Shown in pieces: positions 43,796-56,384 of a stretch of 64,000 bases of DNA. The position numbers were made by a program, and so were the translations under genes. The stretch comes from Yponomeuta sedellus. Taxonomy: Eukaryota; Arthropoda; Insecta; Lepidoptera; Yponomeutidae. The notes under the pieces were generated by a model. The model was given only the letters and a program-made list of their open reading frames with translations, was not told the origin of the DNA and made no database searches. The first letter of the stretch is position 1. Each line of letters starts with the position of its first letter. The stretch is from the NCBI GenBank assembly GCA_934045075.1, contig OW203748.1:11869651-11933650 (forward strand), read 5' to 3'.

Positions 43796-46209
43796 CTGTG
43801 GGGAAAACATAGCTAGATAGAGGACGCTATTGCACAACCAGAAAAAAATAATAATCGAGTTTATTCAATTTTAAGTCAATATTGTTGACTTTATATAAAA
43901 TAATTGGTTCTCCTATTTTGGAACGTAACTTCATAATTAACTTTTGTAATTTTTGTCGAGGGTAGTAAACTAACAGTTAATGCTTTCTTATTGTATTTGT
44001 ATTTCTATTTTTGGTGTAATTTCCTCATTACGTTAATGGTATCACATGTGAACGGTCTGCGTTCAAGCTAATCTAAAACTAATTGTGAAGACTTTTAATT
44101 GGCTGAGTGTGTCCTATTTATCTATGTAAACCTGTGATATTTTTATTTTTTGTGATTATTTTTAAGATTAGTCTTCCTAGAGAATAAAATAAAATAAAAG
44201 ACGCCTGTCACCTCAGTCATCCGAGACCACGGCAGCGGCACCTGTAAAGGTGCCGAAACGTCGGAAAATTGTAAAAATATAATAACACGAGTGAAATCCA
44301 TATAAAAACAGTTTTAATTAATAATCGAGACGTCATCATTCTATTTTAACTTCGTCCCATATAACCTCCTAAGCCCTGGCGTCCTAAAAATAAGACATCA
44401 CGAATCTTCTTCTTCTTCAGGCTATATTATGTAGTCCACTGCTGGACATAGCCCTCCCCTAATGAGCGCCGTAGCGCCCTGTCTTCAGCTTGCCGCATCC
44501 AGCATCTGTCGGCAGTTTTTCGCAGATCGTCATCCCACCTGGTCGGAGGGCGTCCTACACTACGTTTGCCGAGTCGCGGTCTCCACTCAAGAACAGATAA
44601 CGAATATCTTTCTTAATTCACACCCAATGATTCAGTAGGAAGTCCGGAAAACTTACTGTTACAATTCCTATATTTGCCTCATAATTTTTTGGACAACAAG
44701 AAGAAAAAGTTCTTCAAAATCTACGTAGTAGATGACTTGAAGTAAGCGTTACCTCCAGGGCTTAGGAGGGTATGAACCGTTACGCGAAAAAAATCGGGGG
44801 TTCACACAGGCCGGGGCCCCTATGGTAAGTCCCACCCTGGCTCTATGGCCGTCCGATTTTCATCGCATTTTCCCTTCTAACCGGGTGTCCCGCCCATGTA
44901 AGCTTAAGTTTCGTGATTTGTGTACCCAAGTCTTCCACTTTTGTCTTCAGCCGTGTTCCGACATTGCGTGTTACGTACGTCGTACGGAAAAGATTGTTTA
45001 CCTAGAGAGCACGCAAACAACCATGTGAGTGTTTCCTTGAAACTAGAGGGGATAAAAGAAATCTTGAGTAGAATTCTGAGCTCCCCAGCTAGCTCAAAAT
45101 TCTACTCATTTCTTTCAATGTGCACCACTCGAGCTTAAAATAGTATTGCGCCCTAGGTGAACACTCTACTTTTTATCATCCTCTATGAAAAAGTCTAAGT
45201 GCAACTTATGAATAAGAATAGACTTATATTTATTTGTACCACATTTTTAGCGTCCGAGGTCTCTGTGCCTCTGACCATTCCAGGTCTCTGGAGTCAGAAG
45301 AATAGTTTCAGGCTCACTACATACTTGAAGACACACTCCGTTTTTTATAAAAACTAAGTAAAATCTGAATTCAAAAATGTAAACAATTGCGCAAAAAGGC
45401 GGAGCCCATTTCGCGCGTCTTTTATTTTTTTATAAACTTTTTTTTTTTTGGTTGTGCGCGGTTTCATTGTCATACAGCCAGTAACTTGTTCTTGCCACTG
45501 GAATTTTTATTAGATACATCCACATTCCAAATTCAAATCACTTTTCATCCATAGGGATGAAAGCACTATTATTAGACATTGTGATAAAAGAGTACATAAA
45601 TGAATGTTCTAAGTCTTCACAAAGAAATCAAAATTAGTTTTCTAAAAAAATGCTCATTTCGAGCCAAGACGTGACTTTGGCAGAATTTGTCGACATCGGC
45701 TGGTTGCCATATCAATAAGAAACAAATAATTAACTGAAAGAAGTGGCGCGCCTTGTACGGGCTGATTGACGAGCGTTAAGTACGCAATTAGTTAACTGAA
45801 TTTAGTTAAGCTGTAATTGCTTTATACTGATTTTATCAGCGTGACATTATGTAATAAAATCCGGTCTGATAACAGTTTTTCGGACCACACCTCAGCTCTC
45901 TTAGCGCTGCACGCTGCTCATACAAGGTACCGGCAGAAAATCAGCGCTGAAATTTTTAACGAACTTTCAGCACATGCTGAGTCGGAGCCCATTTACTTTT
46001 GGCACACCTACGTTGGTCACTCTAAATCCAGTACATTGCCCGGGTACATTACCGAACTGTGTATGGTGAATTTTCTGTGTGTTTAGCTTTTCATGTATGC
46101 TACTGTTTTGTTTATACTTTCCTTGTGCTGTGACTTGTAATCAGATTTCTTTGGCTTCACTTGGTATACGTATGTGTGTCTTATGTAAATAAATTCTTTA
46201 TTTATTTAC
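43796..46209. other. 5' region or first talin introns
   Basis: AT-rich. RTE stub with flank at 44320-44597 (minus) and an imperfect hairpin at 45055-45116. 45817-46086 holds a plus-strand frame of 89 codons without recognisable features. Nothing else identified. Confidence 0.55.
44320..44597 (-). mobile_element. RTE-like 3' end with shared flank
   Basis: Tail (TTCTTCTTCTTCAGGC) and coding end read on the minus strand; flank matches 38833-38930. Confidence 0.75.
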
Positions 46210-46355
46210 CTGTGTATACTAGCAGTGCTCCCGGGCCGGGCTGCGGTCCCGAGGGAGGGGTCTAGGGAGTGGGTGCTGCTTCTTCGGGGCCGCTCTTGGC
46301 TCAGGGAGCGCCGGTGCGCGGGAGTGCGGTCGCGGGGGCGGCTTTGGAACGAACC
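46210..46355 (-). other. Candidate untranslated 5' exon of talin
   Basis: A 146-nt, strongly GC-rich block in AT-rich DNA, bounded on the minus strand by the acceptor gccgctctcag and the donor ACACAG|GTAAAT. It has no ATG and stops in all frames, as expected of a 5'UTR exon. The coding exon at 43620-43795 begins with an acceptor, so at least one upstream exon must exist; this block is in the right place and strand. No transcript evidence is available. Confidence 0.45.
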
Positions 46356-46392
46356 CTGAGAGCGGCAAATAACATAAGCTAAAAAGAGAGAA

Positions 46393-46733
46393 AAGATCGT
46401 GGCCTAGCAGAACCGAGTGATTGGGATTAATCACTTGAAATAGCAATAACAGGCGCGGTCAGGTGCAGGATGAAGACCGCCCCGTAGTGGCATTTTTCCG
46501 AGCGCTTCCGTGCTTCGCAAGGCACGTTAAGCCATTGGTGCCGGCTGTCATATAATGGCAGTCGGTAATGTCATGTCAGAGGCCTTACGGGCGGCATGAT
46601 AACTTCTGACAGTAAGACCCGCCACTGTCTTACGATAGTCCACCAACCCGGACTTGACCCCCTGGGTGGAGTATGGCCTAACCTTCCTGCGATGCAGGAA
46701 GAGACCGCAGTGGAGACATGCAAGGGTTGATAT
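46393..46733 (+). mobile_element. 5S-like SINE, near full length
   Basis: Head GTGGCCTAGCAGAACCGAGT, AACAGGCGCGGTCAGGTGCA; tail GGAAGAGACCGCAGTGG. Confidence 0.7.
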
Positions 46734-47104
46734 CGTAAGGGTGATTGTTGCCCAGCGTGCGCCAGACGTACATTGTCAGTGAATACGCGAATATACAGTG
46801 AATATACACATATACATACGTAGTTATAATGTATTTTTGTCCAAACTTGAAGCACCCGATAACCCGTTCGCGATGATCTTTACTTAGCGGCAACGGGTTA
46901 TCTGTAATTCATGCAACTGATTGCGCGGATGCGGCGGATTTCGCTCCAATTTCTGACCAAATCTAATTAAGCCAAATTAAAAGCGTGTCCGTGGTGCTTG
47001 GCCGATTTTTATGGCTGTCGTTTCACACTCAGTTCGTCGCTTCTATGCATCGCAGTTTTTAAGATAGAAAAAAAGACTTGTTTTGTACGTGGGGCATCTC
47101 TTAG

Positions 47105-47300
47105 TACTTTACTATTCGTTCAATTCAATTTATTCCATGGTAAAGAATTTGCATTCTGTTTGCTGAATGTCAAAGTACAATGTAACATGAAAGCGAAAGC
47201 CGCTGCCTTCGGGCCGTAGTGTAGTGGAGAAAAAGGCAGCGGGAAAATAAAACTACACTCTGACCATCTTTTCTCAAGTCCTCTTAAATCTAATACATTA
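47105..47300 (+). repeat. Dispersed repeat copy
   Basis: CATTCTGTTTGCTGAATGTC, TTCGGGCCGTAGTGTAGTGG and ACCATCTTTTCTCAAGTCCT recur near 4340-4600, 9240-9380 and 62395-62510. Confidence 0.6.
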
Positions 47301-47439
47301 GATACCACCTATACGCATAAGATTCCATGATTGCCCTTAATAACTTTAAATGCTGAGGCATTATTAATTTTTTTTACATAGGCCGTTCAGTATTAACCAC
47401 CCTCGATCACCAAACAGAATATTGGGTCGACATACCTGT

Positions 47440-47640
47440 TTGAAATATAATATGACATTTACCTCTGTTGGCGACTGGCTTCAGTGGGACCTTTTTCTAC
47501 TTTTCTGTTTTTACGTTGTCAGTATTACTAAAATCTGTGTTGTAATTGTGCTTTATATTTTACTAAATTTCACCATCTAATCCGTGTTTCCATCAGTATC
47601 AATAATATTCTCACACAGTTCCCCACTATCATCTTCTTTA
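47440..47640 (+). repeat. Dispersed repeat, paired with 58950-59155
   Basis: Shared landmarks are TCTGTTTTTACGTTGTCA, TTACTAAAATCTGT and ATCCGTGTTTCCATCAGTA. Confidence 0.6.
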
Positions 47641-47973
47641 TTTTTAATCCTCTGTTGAATCACCACCTAATCATCGATTAAGACCTCAAAGAACTGCAAC
47701 AATTTCCCTTGATTTAAAAATCAAACCATACGGCCGAGCCGGCCAGCTACCACAAGTAACAAAAAGGTTCAATTATTTTGTATCTGTTGCTTTTCCAGTG
47801 CACAATAATAGTAGTTTATGATACTGTTGCATAATAAGGGTCTTATAACGAGTTTTTTTTTAGAGAATCACACGAGCGTTATAAGACCAAGTTATGTTCA
47901 GTGTCATACACTACTTTATCTACTCTCATACTATAATATATAAAAAAATATTAAACAGAACCAAACTTTATTA

Positions 47974-48412
47974 TACTATTTTAATTTTTAATGCACTAAC
48001 CCGTGCTAAGGAACAAATTTAAAAACCTATTTAGAGGCTAAAAATTACACCCATGCCGGGATTCGAACACGCAACCTCTGGCTATCCGTACCAGCGCTCT
48101 ACCAATTGAGCCAATGGGCGACTCACGGCATCAGTGAAATTTCGAACCTCTTTACAATATTCTCTGTATTACGTACAGGCAGCGACATCTGACTTAAGCA
48201 TTGCATTACTTACAGCCCCGACTACCTACTTTGCAGTTAGGTTTTAACATCGGCACGATATCACTGTACCCTGTAAAATAAAAATAGTGTAATCATGTAC
48301 ACTATTTTTATTTTTAATGCACTAACCAATTGGTAGAGCGCTGGTACGGATAGCCGGAGGTTGCGGGTTCGAATCCCGGCATGGGTGAAATTTTTAGCCT
48401 CTAAATAGGTTT
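47974..48412. mobile_element. tRNA-Ile-like elements, inverted pair
   Basis: A minus copy (47974-48280) followed by a plus 3' fragment (48290-48412) with GGGTTCGAATCCCGG. Confidence 0.85.
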
Positions 48413-48524
48413 TTAGAACCAAACTTTGTTTAAAGGTGTTGAAAAGTTTTTTTAAATGTAAAATTGGAACGCTGTATAACTTTTATAATAATAAATAAAC
48501 TCTGGAACGACTTCAAGTGTGGTT

Positions 48525-48730
48525 TTATTTGTAGATATTACGTGAAGATAAAACAGAAAAACTGGATAAAAACGGATAAGCGGAGAAGCAGGTAAAAAAG
48601 TCAGATCTGGTCAAAGAGTAAAGTAGTAGTGGTGAAAAATGAGGGAAATCGAATAATGTGTGACGTAATTTAAAATTTGAAAATGATAGATAGAAAAGAA
48701 ATAAAAATGGTGTGAAGAGGTTTGCACCGT
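48525..48730. repeat. Dispersed repeat, uninterrupted copy
   Basis: Matches 31990-32160 plus 32392-32430 without the MITE between them. Confidence 0.65.
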
Positions 48731-48974
48731 TACAAGCCGCCAACATCGTGGAGTTGCGTCGCCGCGGACTCGTTCATTGAAACCTTGTTATTTTAAAAGT
48801 AGAGATTCAACGGTTCAACCTTCTTGGTCCAGCTGGAGGTTGGATAGGTGATCATAGGTATCGTTATGATTAAAAAGCTTTATTACGATACAGGTATCCA
48901 TACAAGACCTGCATCGCAATAATTTTTTAGTTTTTTTTATTTTTAGCCTATGCGTAATGTTTGCCATAAGAGTT

Positions 48975-49072
48975 TTAAAAACCTATTTAGAGGTTAAAAA
49001 TTCCACCCCACGCCGTGATTCGAGACCGCGACCTCAGGCTATCCGTGCCAGCGCTCTTTCCAACTGAGCTGG
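48975..49072 (-). mobile_element. tRNA-Ile-like element fragment
   Basis: CCTATTTAGAGG, then GTGATTCGAGACCGCGACCT and TTTCCAACTGAGCT. Confidence 0.75.
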
Positions 49073-49512
49073 TAAGAGTTTTGTTTTCAGTATTAATAAT
49101 CTTTGTAAGTATCTCTCTCTCTCTCTATAATCTTTAATAGTATCAGTGTGTTGATGATTGGCATTTTTGCATCTACATAATGAGATGATTTATACAGCGG
49201 CCAGTGGTATCCTCACTCTCACACTAGATGGGTGAAGGAAAACATCGTGAGGAAACCCGCGGCTTGGTTGGCTCCTGACTAGTCTTTCCTGTGGGCTAGG
49301 CGGACTAAGCTGTCAGGATGGTATAGGTGCTGGGCAAGCCTACACCATCTATAAAAACCATGTCCCAGGCACTACAGCGTCGGAGTATCAGTGTAGATAA
49401 AGAATATTCTTATTGACATTCAGCAAACAGAATGTAAATTCTTTACGTTGAAATAAATTGATTTGAATTGAAATTTGAATACCTTATAACTAGTGACTCC
49501 TCGGAGACTCAC

Positions 49513-49626
49513 CGCTCTGGGCCTGGTGAGCCGCCGCCAGTTGTCGTGGAGCGCCTGCTCAAGGCGCGCGCGCAGCCGTCACGTGATCGACGCAAGTGCT
49601 TCCGGTGGCTCGGCTTGCGGCGGTGT
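49513..49626 (-). other. Second candidate untranslated 5' exon of talin
   Basis: A 114-nt GC-rich block with the acceptor ctgttgtccgcag and the strong donor AGCG|GTGAGT on the minus strand. It has no ATG; two of three frames are closed. It could be spliced with, or be an alternative to, the block at 46210-46355. Confidence 0.45.
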
Positions 49627-49789
49627 CTGCGGACAACAGAGGGGTGGCCGTTACAAGTGTGACGAGACCCGCACATACACTACGGCAGCCTTTATGAACT
49701 AATAGCTGTGCCCCGCAGTATGGGGGGTGTAGAGCTTAAGAAAGTTTTAGTTCAAAAAAATTACAATGACGTTGCGGAAACTTTTTTAT

Positions 49790-50912
49790 ATTAAAACTAG
49801 CAGACCCAGCGAACTTCGTACCGCCTAACAGTCGATTCTTTATTTTTTTTTTTATTTTTCTCTCCGTAAGAACCAACCTCGTACTTCAAGGAATATTCTA
49901 AAAAAAGAATTAGCAAAATCGGTTCAGCTGCTCTCGAGATTTGCGCTTACCAACACATTCGGGATTCATTTTTATACTATAGACTAGCTGACCCAGCGAA
50001 CTTCGTACCGCCTAACAGTCGATTCTTTAATTTTTTTTTTTATTTTTCTCGCCGTAAGAACCAACCTCATACTTCAAGGAATATTCTAAAAAAAGAATTA
50101 TCAAAATCGGTTCAGCTGCTCTCGAGATATGCGCTTACCAACACATTCGGGGATTCATTTTTATACTATAGACTAGCTGACCCAGCGAACTTCGTACCGC
50201 CTAACAGTCGATTCTTTAATTTTTTTTTTTAATTTTTCTCGCCGTAAGAACCAACCTCATACTTCAAGGAATATTCTAAAAAAAGAATTATCAAAATCGG
50301 TTCAGCTGCTCTCGAGATATGCGCTTACCAACACATTCGGGGATTAATTTTTATACTATAGACTAGCTGACCCAGCGAACTTCGTACCGCCTAACAGTCG
50401 ATTCTTTAATTTTTTTTTTAATTTTTCTCGCCGTAAGAACCAACCTCATACTTCAAGGAATATTCTAAAAAAAGAATTATCAAAATCGGTTCAGCTTCTC
50501 TCGAGATATGCGCTTACCAACACATTCGGGGATTAATTTTTATACTATAGACTAGCTGACCCAGCGAACTTCGTACCGCCTAACAGTCGATTCTTTAATT
50601 TTTTTTTTTAATTTTTCTCGCCGTAAGAACCAACCTCATACTTCAAGGAATATTCTAAAAAAAGAATTAGCAAAATCGGTTCAGCTGCTCTCGAGATATG
50701 CGCTTACCAACACATTCGGGGATTTATTTTTATACTATAGACTAGCTGTCCCAGCGAACTTCGTACCGCCTAACAATCTATTCTTTTTTTTTCTCTCCGT
50801 AAGAACCAACCTCATACTTCAAGGAATATTCTAAAAAAAGAATTATCAAAATCGGTTCAGCTGCTCTCGAGATATATACCAACACATTCGGGGATTCATT
50901 TTTATACTATAG
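49790..50912 (+). repeat. Six-copy tandem array, 187-190-bp unit
   Basis: The landmark GACCCAGCGAACTTCGTACC (or GTCCC) recurs at 49803, 49990, 50179, 50369, 50558 and 50748. Each unit ends with ATTTTTATACTATAGACTAG. Single dispersed units occur at 36376-36552 and 60548-60715, so the monomer is or was mobile. Confidence 0.9.
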
Positions 50913-51544
50913 ATTACTTACCTAGCCCATTTTTTATTCGCAAGTTAACCTATAACACTGTTACCTTGCCAATGACTAGCACACCAGAACCAGCCACAAA
51001 AAACACTACACAGTTTGTTTCAAGTCCCCCCCACGGAAGATTATTGAACACTGCATTTTTTTTGTTTTTACTGTCTCGGTTACACGTCCTTTTTAGTCGA
51101 TGGTTAATTTTATGTACGCTTAAATTTTCACATATCTAAACACTACTCGTATTCACATATTCACGAATTACTTAATAATAACGTAATGAGTAACATTTCC
51201 GCTCCACCCAAAAATTGGCTAATTTGTGGCTCCAGAGCAGTACCTGATATATACATTGACACATTGCGTTGTGTTTACGGAGCTAGCCAGAATACAAACA
51301 TTTTTGCGTTTTCGAGGAACCAATTTAAAATGTTCTATTTATTTTTCGATAAGGATTCTCAACATGCAAATAAAAAAAAATATTTACGTAACATTACGTG
51401 AACTGTTGTATTGGACAATGATTTGTTCAATACCCATCTAAAGAACATTAGGAAGTTTTTTATTTCCGAATTCAACCAATCACAAGCGGTCAGAGCGCGG
51501 TGTGAATTTTGAAGCAAGGAGGTAGAGCCGTTTTGTTTTTAATT

Positions 51545-51705
51545 CGTCGTCGTCGTCGTCAGGCTATGAAATGTAATGAAACGTTTTTATTTCAGACCGA
51601 GATCCATACATACAAATAATAATTAAGACACAAAAATAACGCATGTCACAGATTGATACACAAAATTTTAATATACTAGTCCACTGCTGGACATAGCCCT
51701 CCCAT
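51545..51705 (-). mobile_element. RTE-like tail split by an insertion
   Basis: A (GTC)n tail and CAGGCTAT at 51545-51566 are separated by about 105 bp from the expected continuation TAGTCCACTGCTGGACATAG at 51677. Confidence 0.6.
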
Positions 51706-51814
51706 AAAGATTGTTTTTAATTGAATACGATTAACTAATGGCTATTATTCGAATGAGTCAAATTGGTACAAGGACCGTCAGCTAAATATTCTAAACGCAT
51801 TTAGATAGACAAAT

Positions 51815-51970
51815 GACTGCCTCGTTGGTCTAACGGTTAGCACGCGTGACAGCCACAACACAGGTCGTGCGGTCGATTGCCGTTGGAGGCCGTACTATTT
51901 TGAAGTTTGTGATGTCTTTGCATCGTTACCATAGTGCAGGATGTCCTAGTCTGAGACCAGAACAAGTAAT
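51815..51970 (+). mobile_element. tRNA-like SINE D
   Basis: Head CTCGTTGGTCTAACGGTTAG resembles tRNA-Glu/Asp A boxes; the B box is weak (GGTCGATTGCC); a body follows with GATGTCTTTGCATCG. Confidence 0.55.
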
Positions 51971-52209
51971 TGTATCTTATGAAAGTTATTACTAAAATTC
52001 ATAATACCACGATTTCTCTAAAGCCCTCCTCAATAGCAAATTAAATAGTCTGTAATGCAGTCTTTATAGCACAAACTTAACGCTGCATTTGGGGCATGTT
52101 GTAACCGTGTGTGTTTATAAATAAGTCTGTAGATTGTACTATACAATGTTATTGTTCAAGTCTCTTATGCAATTCCTGGTGTACATATAATAAAAATTAT
52201 TCTCTCGTA

Positions 52210-52545
52210 TCGCTCATAGCCCCGGTTGCCTGAGTGATTTTAAACGATCACGAAGAAGCAACATAGGGCGCTCTCAGTGCATGGATGGGTGACTGTCTAT
52301 GACTTACGCAAGCGGAATTTTTCCGAGCGGTTCCGTGCTTCGCAAGGCACATTAGGCAGTTGGTGCCTGCTGCCGTCGATAGATGGCAGTCGTTAAGCCA
52401 AGTCAGAGGGCTTAGGGCGGCTTAAGAACTTCTGACAGTAAGATCAGCCACTAATCTTGCAAGCCCCCTGTGGTGGACTATGGCCTATACGTTCCTCAGG
52501 AAAGAGACCAGTGCCCCACGGTGGGGACATAATGGGTTAATGTTG
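52210..52545 (+). mobile_element. 5S-like SINE, divergent
   Basis: Head GTTGCCTGAGTGATTTTAAA, GATGGGTGACTGTC; tail GGTGGGGACATAATGGG. Confidence 0.6.
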
Positions 52546-53025
52546 ATGATATCTGAAGTATCGTTGGTGACCTGACTTTGATAATGGCATATATTTGAAC
52601 ATCTATCTGTCACAGCGAAAGAATCAGGGCGTGTGAGTTCATTCATTCATTAGGTAGAGTTTATTTTTAAACTGCAGACGCCCGCTTTACACAACATCAC
52701 CTGGTCGCCTTACTACGAAAAAACCCGCTTTTCGTCAACAACCTTTGAAACAATAGGCTTAACGTCTATTTTCCACTGCCAGTCGAAACACAGACCTATT
52801 CATCAGCGACGTCTATAAACAATCTTTATTACTGTGATAAATAAAGTCTAAATTCCCATGCGCCTAGGCCTGTAGAGAATAACGTAAGATTCGGGTGTAT
52901 TTCTGGAGGAGGTATTTTTAGGTAGACTGACTAAACCCTCGAGCACGGCATAGTAGGTGTTCTGTAGCTACTGTGACACTAGTAATATTATTAAAAATGA
53001 AATCGCACAATGCGTCGGACTTCTG

Positions 53026-53331
53026 AGTGCTTAGTGCGAGTTTTTTAACTACTCGATCGCGTTAACGTAAACTCATATTTCTATGGCACCGAGGAAGCGC
53101 CACCTAGCGACAAGTATGGAAATTAAAATTGCTGAGTGCGAGTTGTAATGGTTTACGTTGACAAATTAAACACGTTTACTAGCCAAAACACGAATAAACG
53201 CGAGTGCGAGTTGTACTGTGACAGCGTTTTGCCAGTTCGAACGGTTAATTTACTCATACTCACTACTCAATGCTCGATTAACGCGGTAGTAAAGTTATTC
53301 GATTGGATCTGTCAAAGTCGCACTAAGCACT
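53026..53331. mobile_element. MITE, shorter copy of 9830-10209
   Basis: Ends AGTGCTTAGTGCGAG and CTCGCACTAAGCACT (one base differs at the right arm); one internal unit. Outer bases CTG and CAG extend the symmetry. Confidence 0.75.
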
Positions 53332-53467
53332 CAGGCCGATACACGATACATTTAACTCAGTTGAGACAACACTTGTTTTACTATACAGACCTAATTTTTT
53401 TTAACGTACGAATATTTCTTTCATTTTACCACCTACATAATTTTAACGAAATATAATATATGTTATG

Positions 53468-53650
53468 CTAGCTTTGCCCCGCGATGTTACTCGCGGCTTA
53501 TCGATTTTCGCATGGGAATTATATATTTTCCCGCTGTAAAACGTAGCCTTTGTGTTAATCCAGGGTGTCAGCTAACTCCATACCAAATTTTATTAAAATT
53601 ACCGTTTAGATCTGAAGAAGTAACAAGCATACATACTCACAAGCGCGATT
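53468..53650 (+). repeat. Dispersed repeat
   Basis: Begins GCTAGCTTTGCCCCGCGATG, of a kind common in lepidopteran DNA; relative at 7300-7450 (reverse). Confidence 0.5.
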
Positions 53651-53845
53651 TTCGCCATTAATGGCGAAGTGCGATTAATGAAAATAAAGTATTATTACAT
53701 GCATAATTTTTAGCAATGCATAACATTAATTTGTAGACGAGATAGTGAATCATGTCACTCGTGAGTGTAAGCTCACGCCTGTATCTGCGGGGGAAGACAG
53801 ATACCAACGTTTGTCATCGCCACGATCCTCACCTTTTTATCCTAT

Positions 53846-54243
53846 GTGACATGGCCACTTGTTAGCAACGGACAACATAACATTGACAAAGTCGCTCAGC
53901 GAGCTATGGAGAGAGCTATGCTCGGAGTTTCTCTGAAAGATAGGATTCGTAACGAATGCATCCGACAGAGACCCAAAGTTATCGACCTAGCTCAGAGAAT
54001 CAGCAAGCTGAAGTGGCAGTGGGCTGGCCATAACTCGCAAAAAACAGACAACCGTTGGAGTAAACGTGTCCTTGAGTGGAGACCGCGACTCGGCAAACGT
54101 AGTGTAGGACGCCCTCCGACTAGGCGGGATGACGATCTGCGAAAAACTGCAGGCAGATGCTGGATGCGGCAAACTGAAGTCGGGGCGCTATGGCGCTCAT
54201 TAGGGGAGGGCTATGTCCAGCAGTGGACTAGCATAGCCTGACG
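53846..54243 (+). pseudogene. RTE-like reverse transcriptase C-terminus, 5'-truncated
   Basis: An open frame encodes the last part of an RTE-type ORF2 (AQRAMERAMLGVSLKDRIRN, KLKWQWAGHNSQKTDNRW, GKRSVGRPPTRRDDDL, EGYVQQWTSIA), ends at a TGA and is followed by a GACGACGA tail. The polymerase catalytic core and endonuclease are missing, so it is a dead 3' copy and not a host gene. Confidence 0.85.
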
Positions 54244-54261
54244 ACGACGATATCATTTACA

Positions 54262-54402
54262 TACAGGCACATACATTGCTTCTGGCCCCATACTAACTAG
54301 GATACCCCGTGTCGTGTGAACCAGAAACAACGACATCACAAACATGTAAACATCCACGACCTGGGGGTTTTTTTTTGTCCCAAGCCGGGGTTCGAACCCC
54401 AT
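54262..54402 (-). mobile_element. tRNA-like SINE B fragment
   Basis: Body CGTGTGAACCAGAAACAACG and part of the head (GGGGTTCGAACCCC). Confidence 0.7.
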
Positions 54403-54679
54403 TAAGAAAACATGTTTGAGGAAGAGACGCCCCAGTTTTACCAACCGCCGGCGTCGTAGAGCAGAATTAAGATCTGTGTTAACATAAACTTGTCTTGACA
54501 GATTGTCGAGGTAGAGATGATGCTATCAAGAATTTTACTTTGACGTCCATTAAGTGAACATTTTGATTTTATAATGAGTTAAGCCGTGAGGAAACCTGAA
54601 TATGTGGGGTGTTCTTGAAATTGCCAATCCGTAGTGGGCACAAGCTTTGTGATATCCTTGTTACATTTTCTTTAATCGG

Positions 54680-54970
54680 CCTTAGCACGGGTTAGTACAT
54701 TAAAAGGAATATAATAATGTAAGAAACCTAACTGCAAAGTAAGGTACTCGGGGCTGCAAGTGATGCAAATTACTTCAGCCAGATGTTCCTGCCAGTACGT
54801 AATACAGAGAGTACTCGTATTGTAAAGAGGTTCGAAATTTCACTGATGCCGTTGAGTCGCCCATTACCTCAGTTGGGAGAGCGCTGGCACGGTTAGCCAG
54901 AGGTCGCGGGCTCGAGTCCCGGCATGGGTGGAATTTTTAGCCTAGTTAGAATTTCTAAATAGGTTTTTAG
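54680..54970 (+). mobile_element. tRNA-Ile-like element copy
   Basis: Plus copy with CCCATTACCTCAGTTGGG and CGGGCTCGAGTCCCGGC, then GGTTTTTAGG. Confidence 0.85.
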
Positions 54971-55471
54971 GATTTTTTCCCTACAAATTGGATTCCTCCA
55001 CGAAAGCCGTTCAAGTCTGTGCTGGTTCGTTTTGACGTCATTCGGGTCAGGCGGCAGTCTGTTAAAAGGTTGTTTTAACACCAATGCCTACCCAGATCTC
55101 TACGATCTACATTACATATTCCGGAGGAGGCGATTAAAATGCGTTTTGGGGGTAGGCAGAAGGGGCGAGTGTCGGAGCGATTGCAAGACGGGTCAATGAG
55201 TAGAGAACGGTGCGTTCCCTGCGAACCGTTCCAGCTTTGTTCCACATCACGGTGGGGTATGAAAAAAATGTCTTTAACGGTAAAAAGGTCGTGAGAAAAC
55301 TTGAGTGTTTGAGATGTTTAAATACCACAGTGCTTGAAATTGGCAATCCGCGGTGGGCACGCGTCGTAATTAAGCCAATACTCTCTCCCAGAGAGGGGGC
55401 ATGTGCCCTGCAGTGGGACGTCTACAGGCTAAGTAAAAAAGGGGTAAAACCCGAAAAACTTCTTCATCATC

Positions 55472-55832
55472 ATTAACCCATTATGTCCCCACCGAGGGGC
55501 ACGGGTCTCAACCCTAAGGAAGGCCAAACCCTAGAGGCCATACTCCACCACAGGGGCCAATGCCGGGTTGGTGGAGGATTGTAAGACAGTGGCTCGCCTT
55601 ACTGTCAGAAGTTATCAAGCCGCCCATGAGGCCTCTCACAAGGCTTAACGACTGCCATTACATGACAGCCGGCACCAACGGCTTAACGTGCCTTGCGAAG
55701 CACGGAAGCGCTCGGAAAAAGGCGGCTAGCGGTAGTTACGGGACGGTCACCCATCTTGCACTTGACCGCGCCTGTTGTTGCTTAACTCAAGTGATTGATT
55801 GCAATCACTCGGTTCGACTAGGCCACGAGCGC
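55472..55832 (-). mobile_element. 5S-like SINE, near full length
   Basis: Tail CCCCACCGAGGGGCACGGGT to head GGGACGGTCACCCATCTTGC, TTGACCGCGCCTGTTGTTGC, GGTTCGACTAGGCCACGAGC. Confidence 0.75.
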
Positions 55833-55985
55833 CTTTATTTATTTATTTTATTTTATTAATAACCATCAATCTAACTAATCAAGGTTGTCTGGAAGAGATC
55901 ACTTTTAGTGATAAGGCCGCCGTATGTACTCTTAGGTTAAGAAATATCTGTGTAATTTCCATTTTTATGTACAATAAAGTGTTCT

Positions 55986-56384
<399 letters not shown>

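Larger units (their letters stand above)
46356..49512. other. Region between the two candidate 5' exons
   Basis: 5S-like SINE (46393-46733), dispersed repeats (47105-47300, 47440-47640, 48525-48730), tRNA-like copies (47974-48412, 48975-49072) and a 59460-type repeat (49150-49400). No gene seen. Confidence 0.6.

Noticed and set aside
45817..46086. 89-codon plus-strand frame
   Set aside because: No recognisable features and no supporting splice sites or regulatory context; could be a repeat remnant.
53846..54241. 131-codon plus-strand protein as a host gene
   Set aside because: Its sequence is the C-terminal end of an RTE-type polymerase, followed by the family tail and repeated in fragments across the window.
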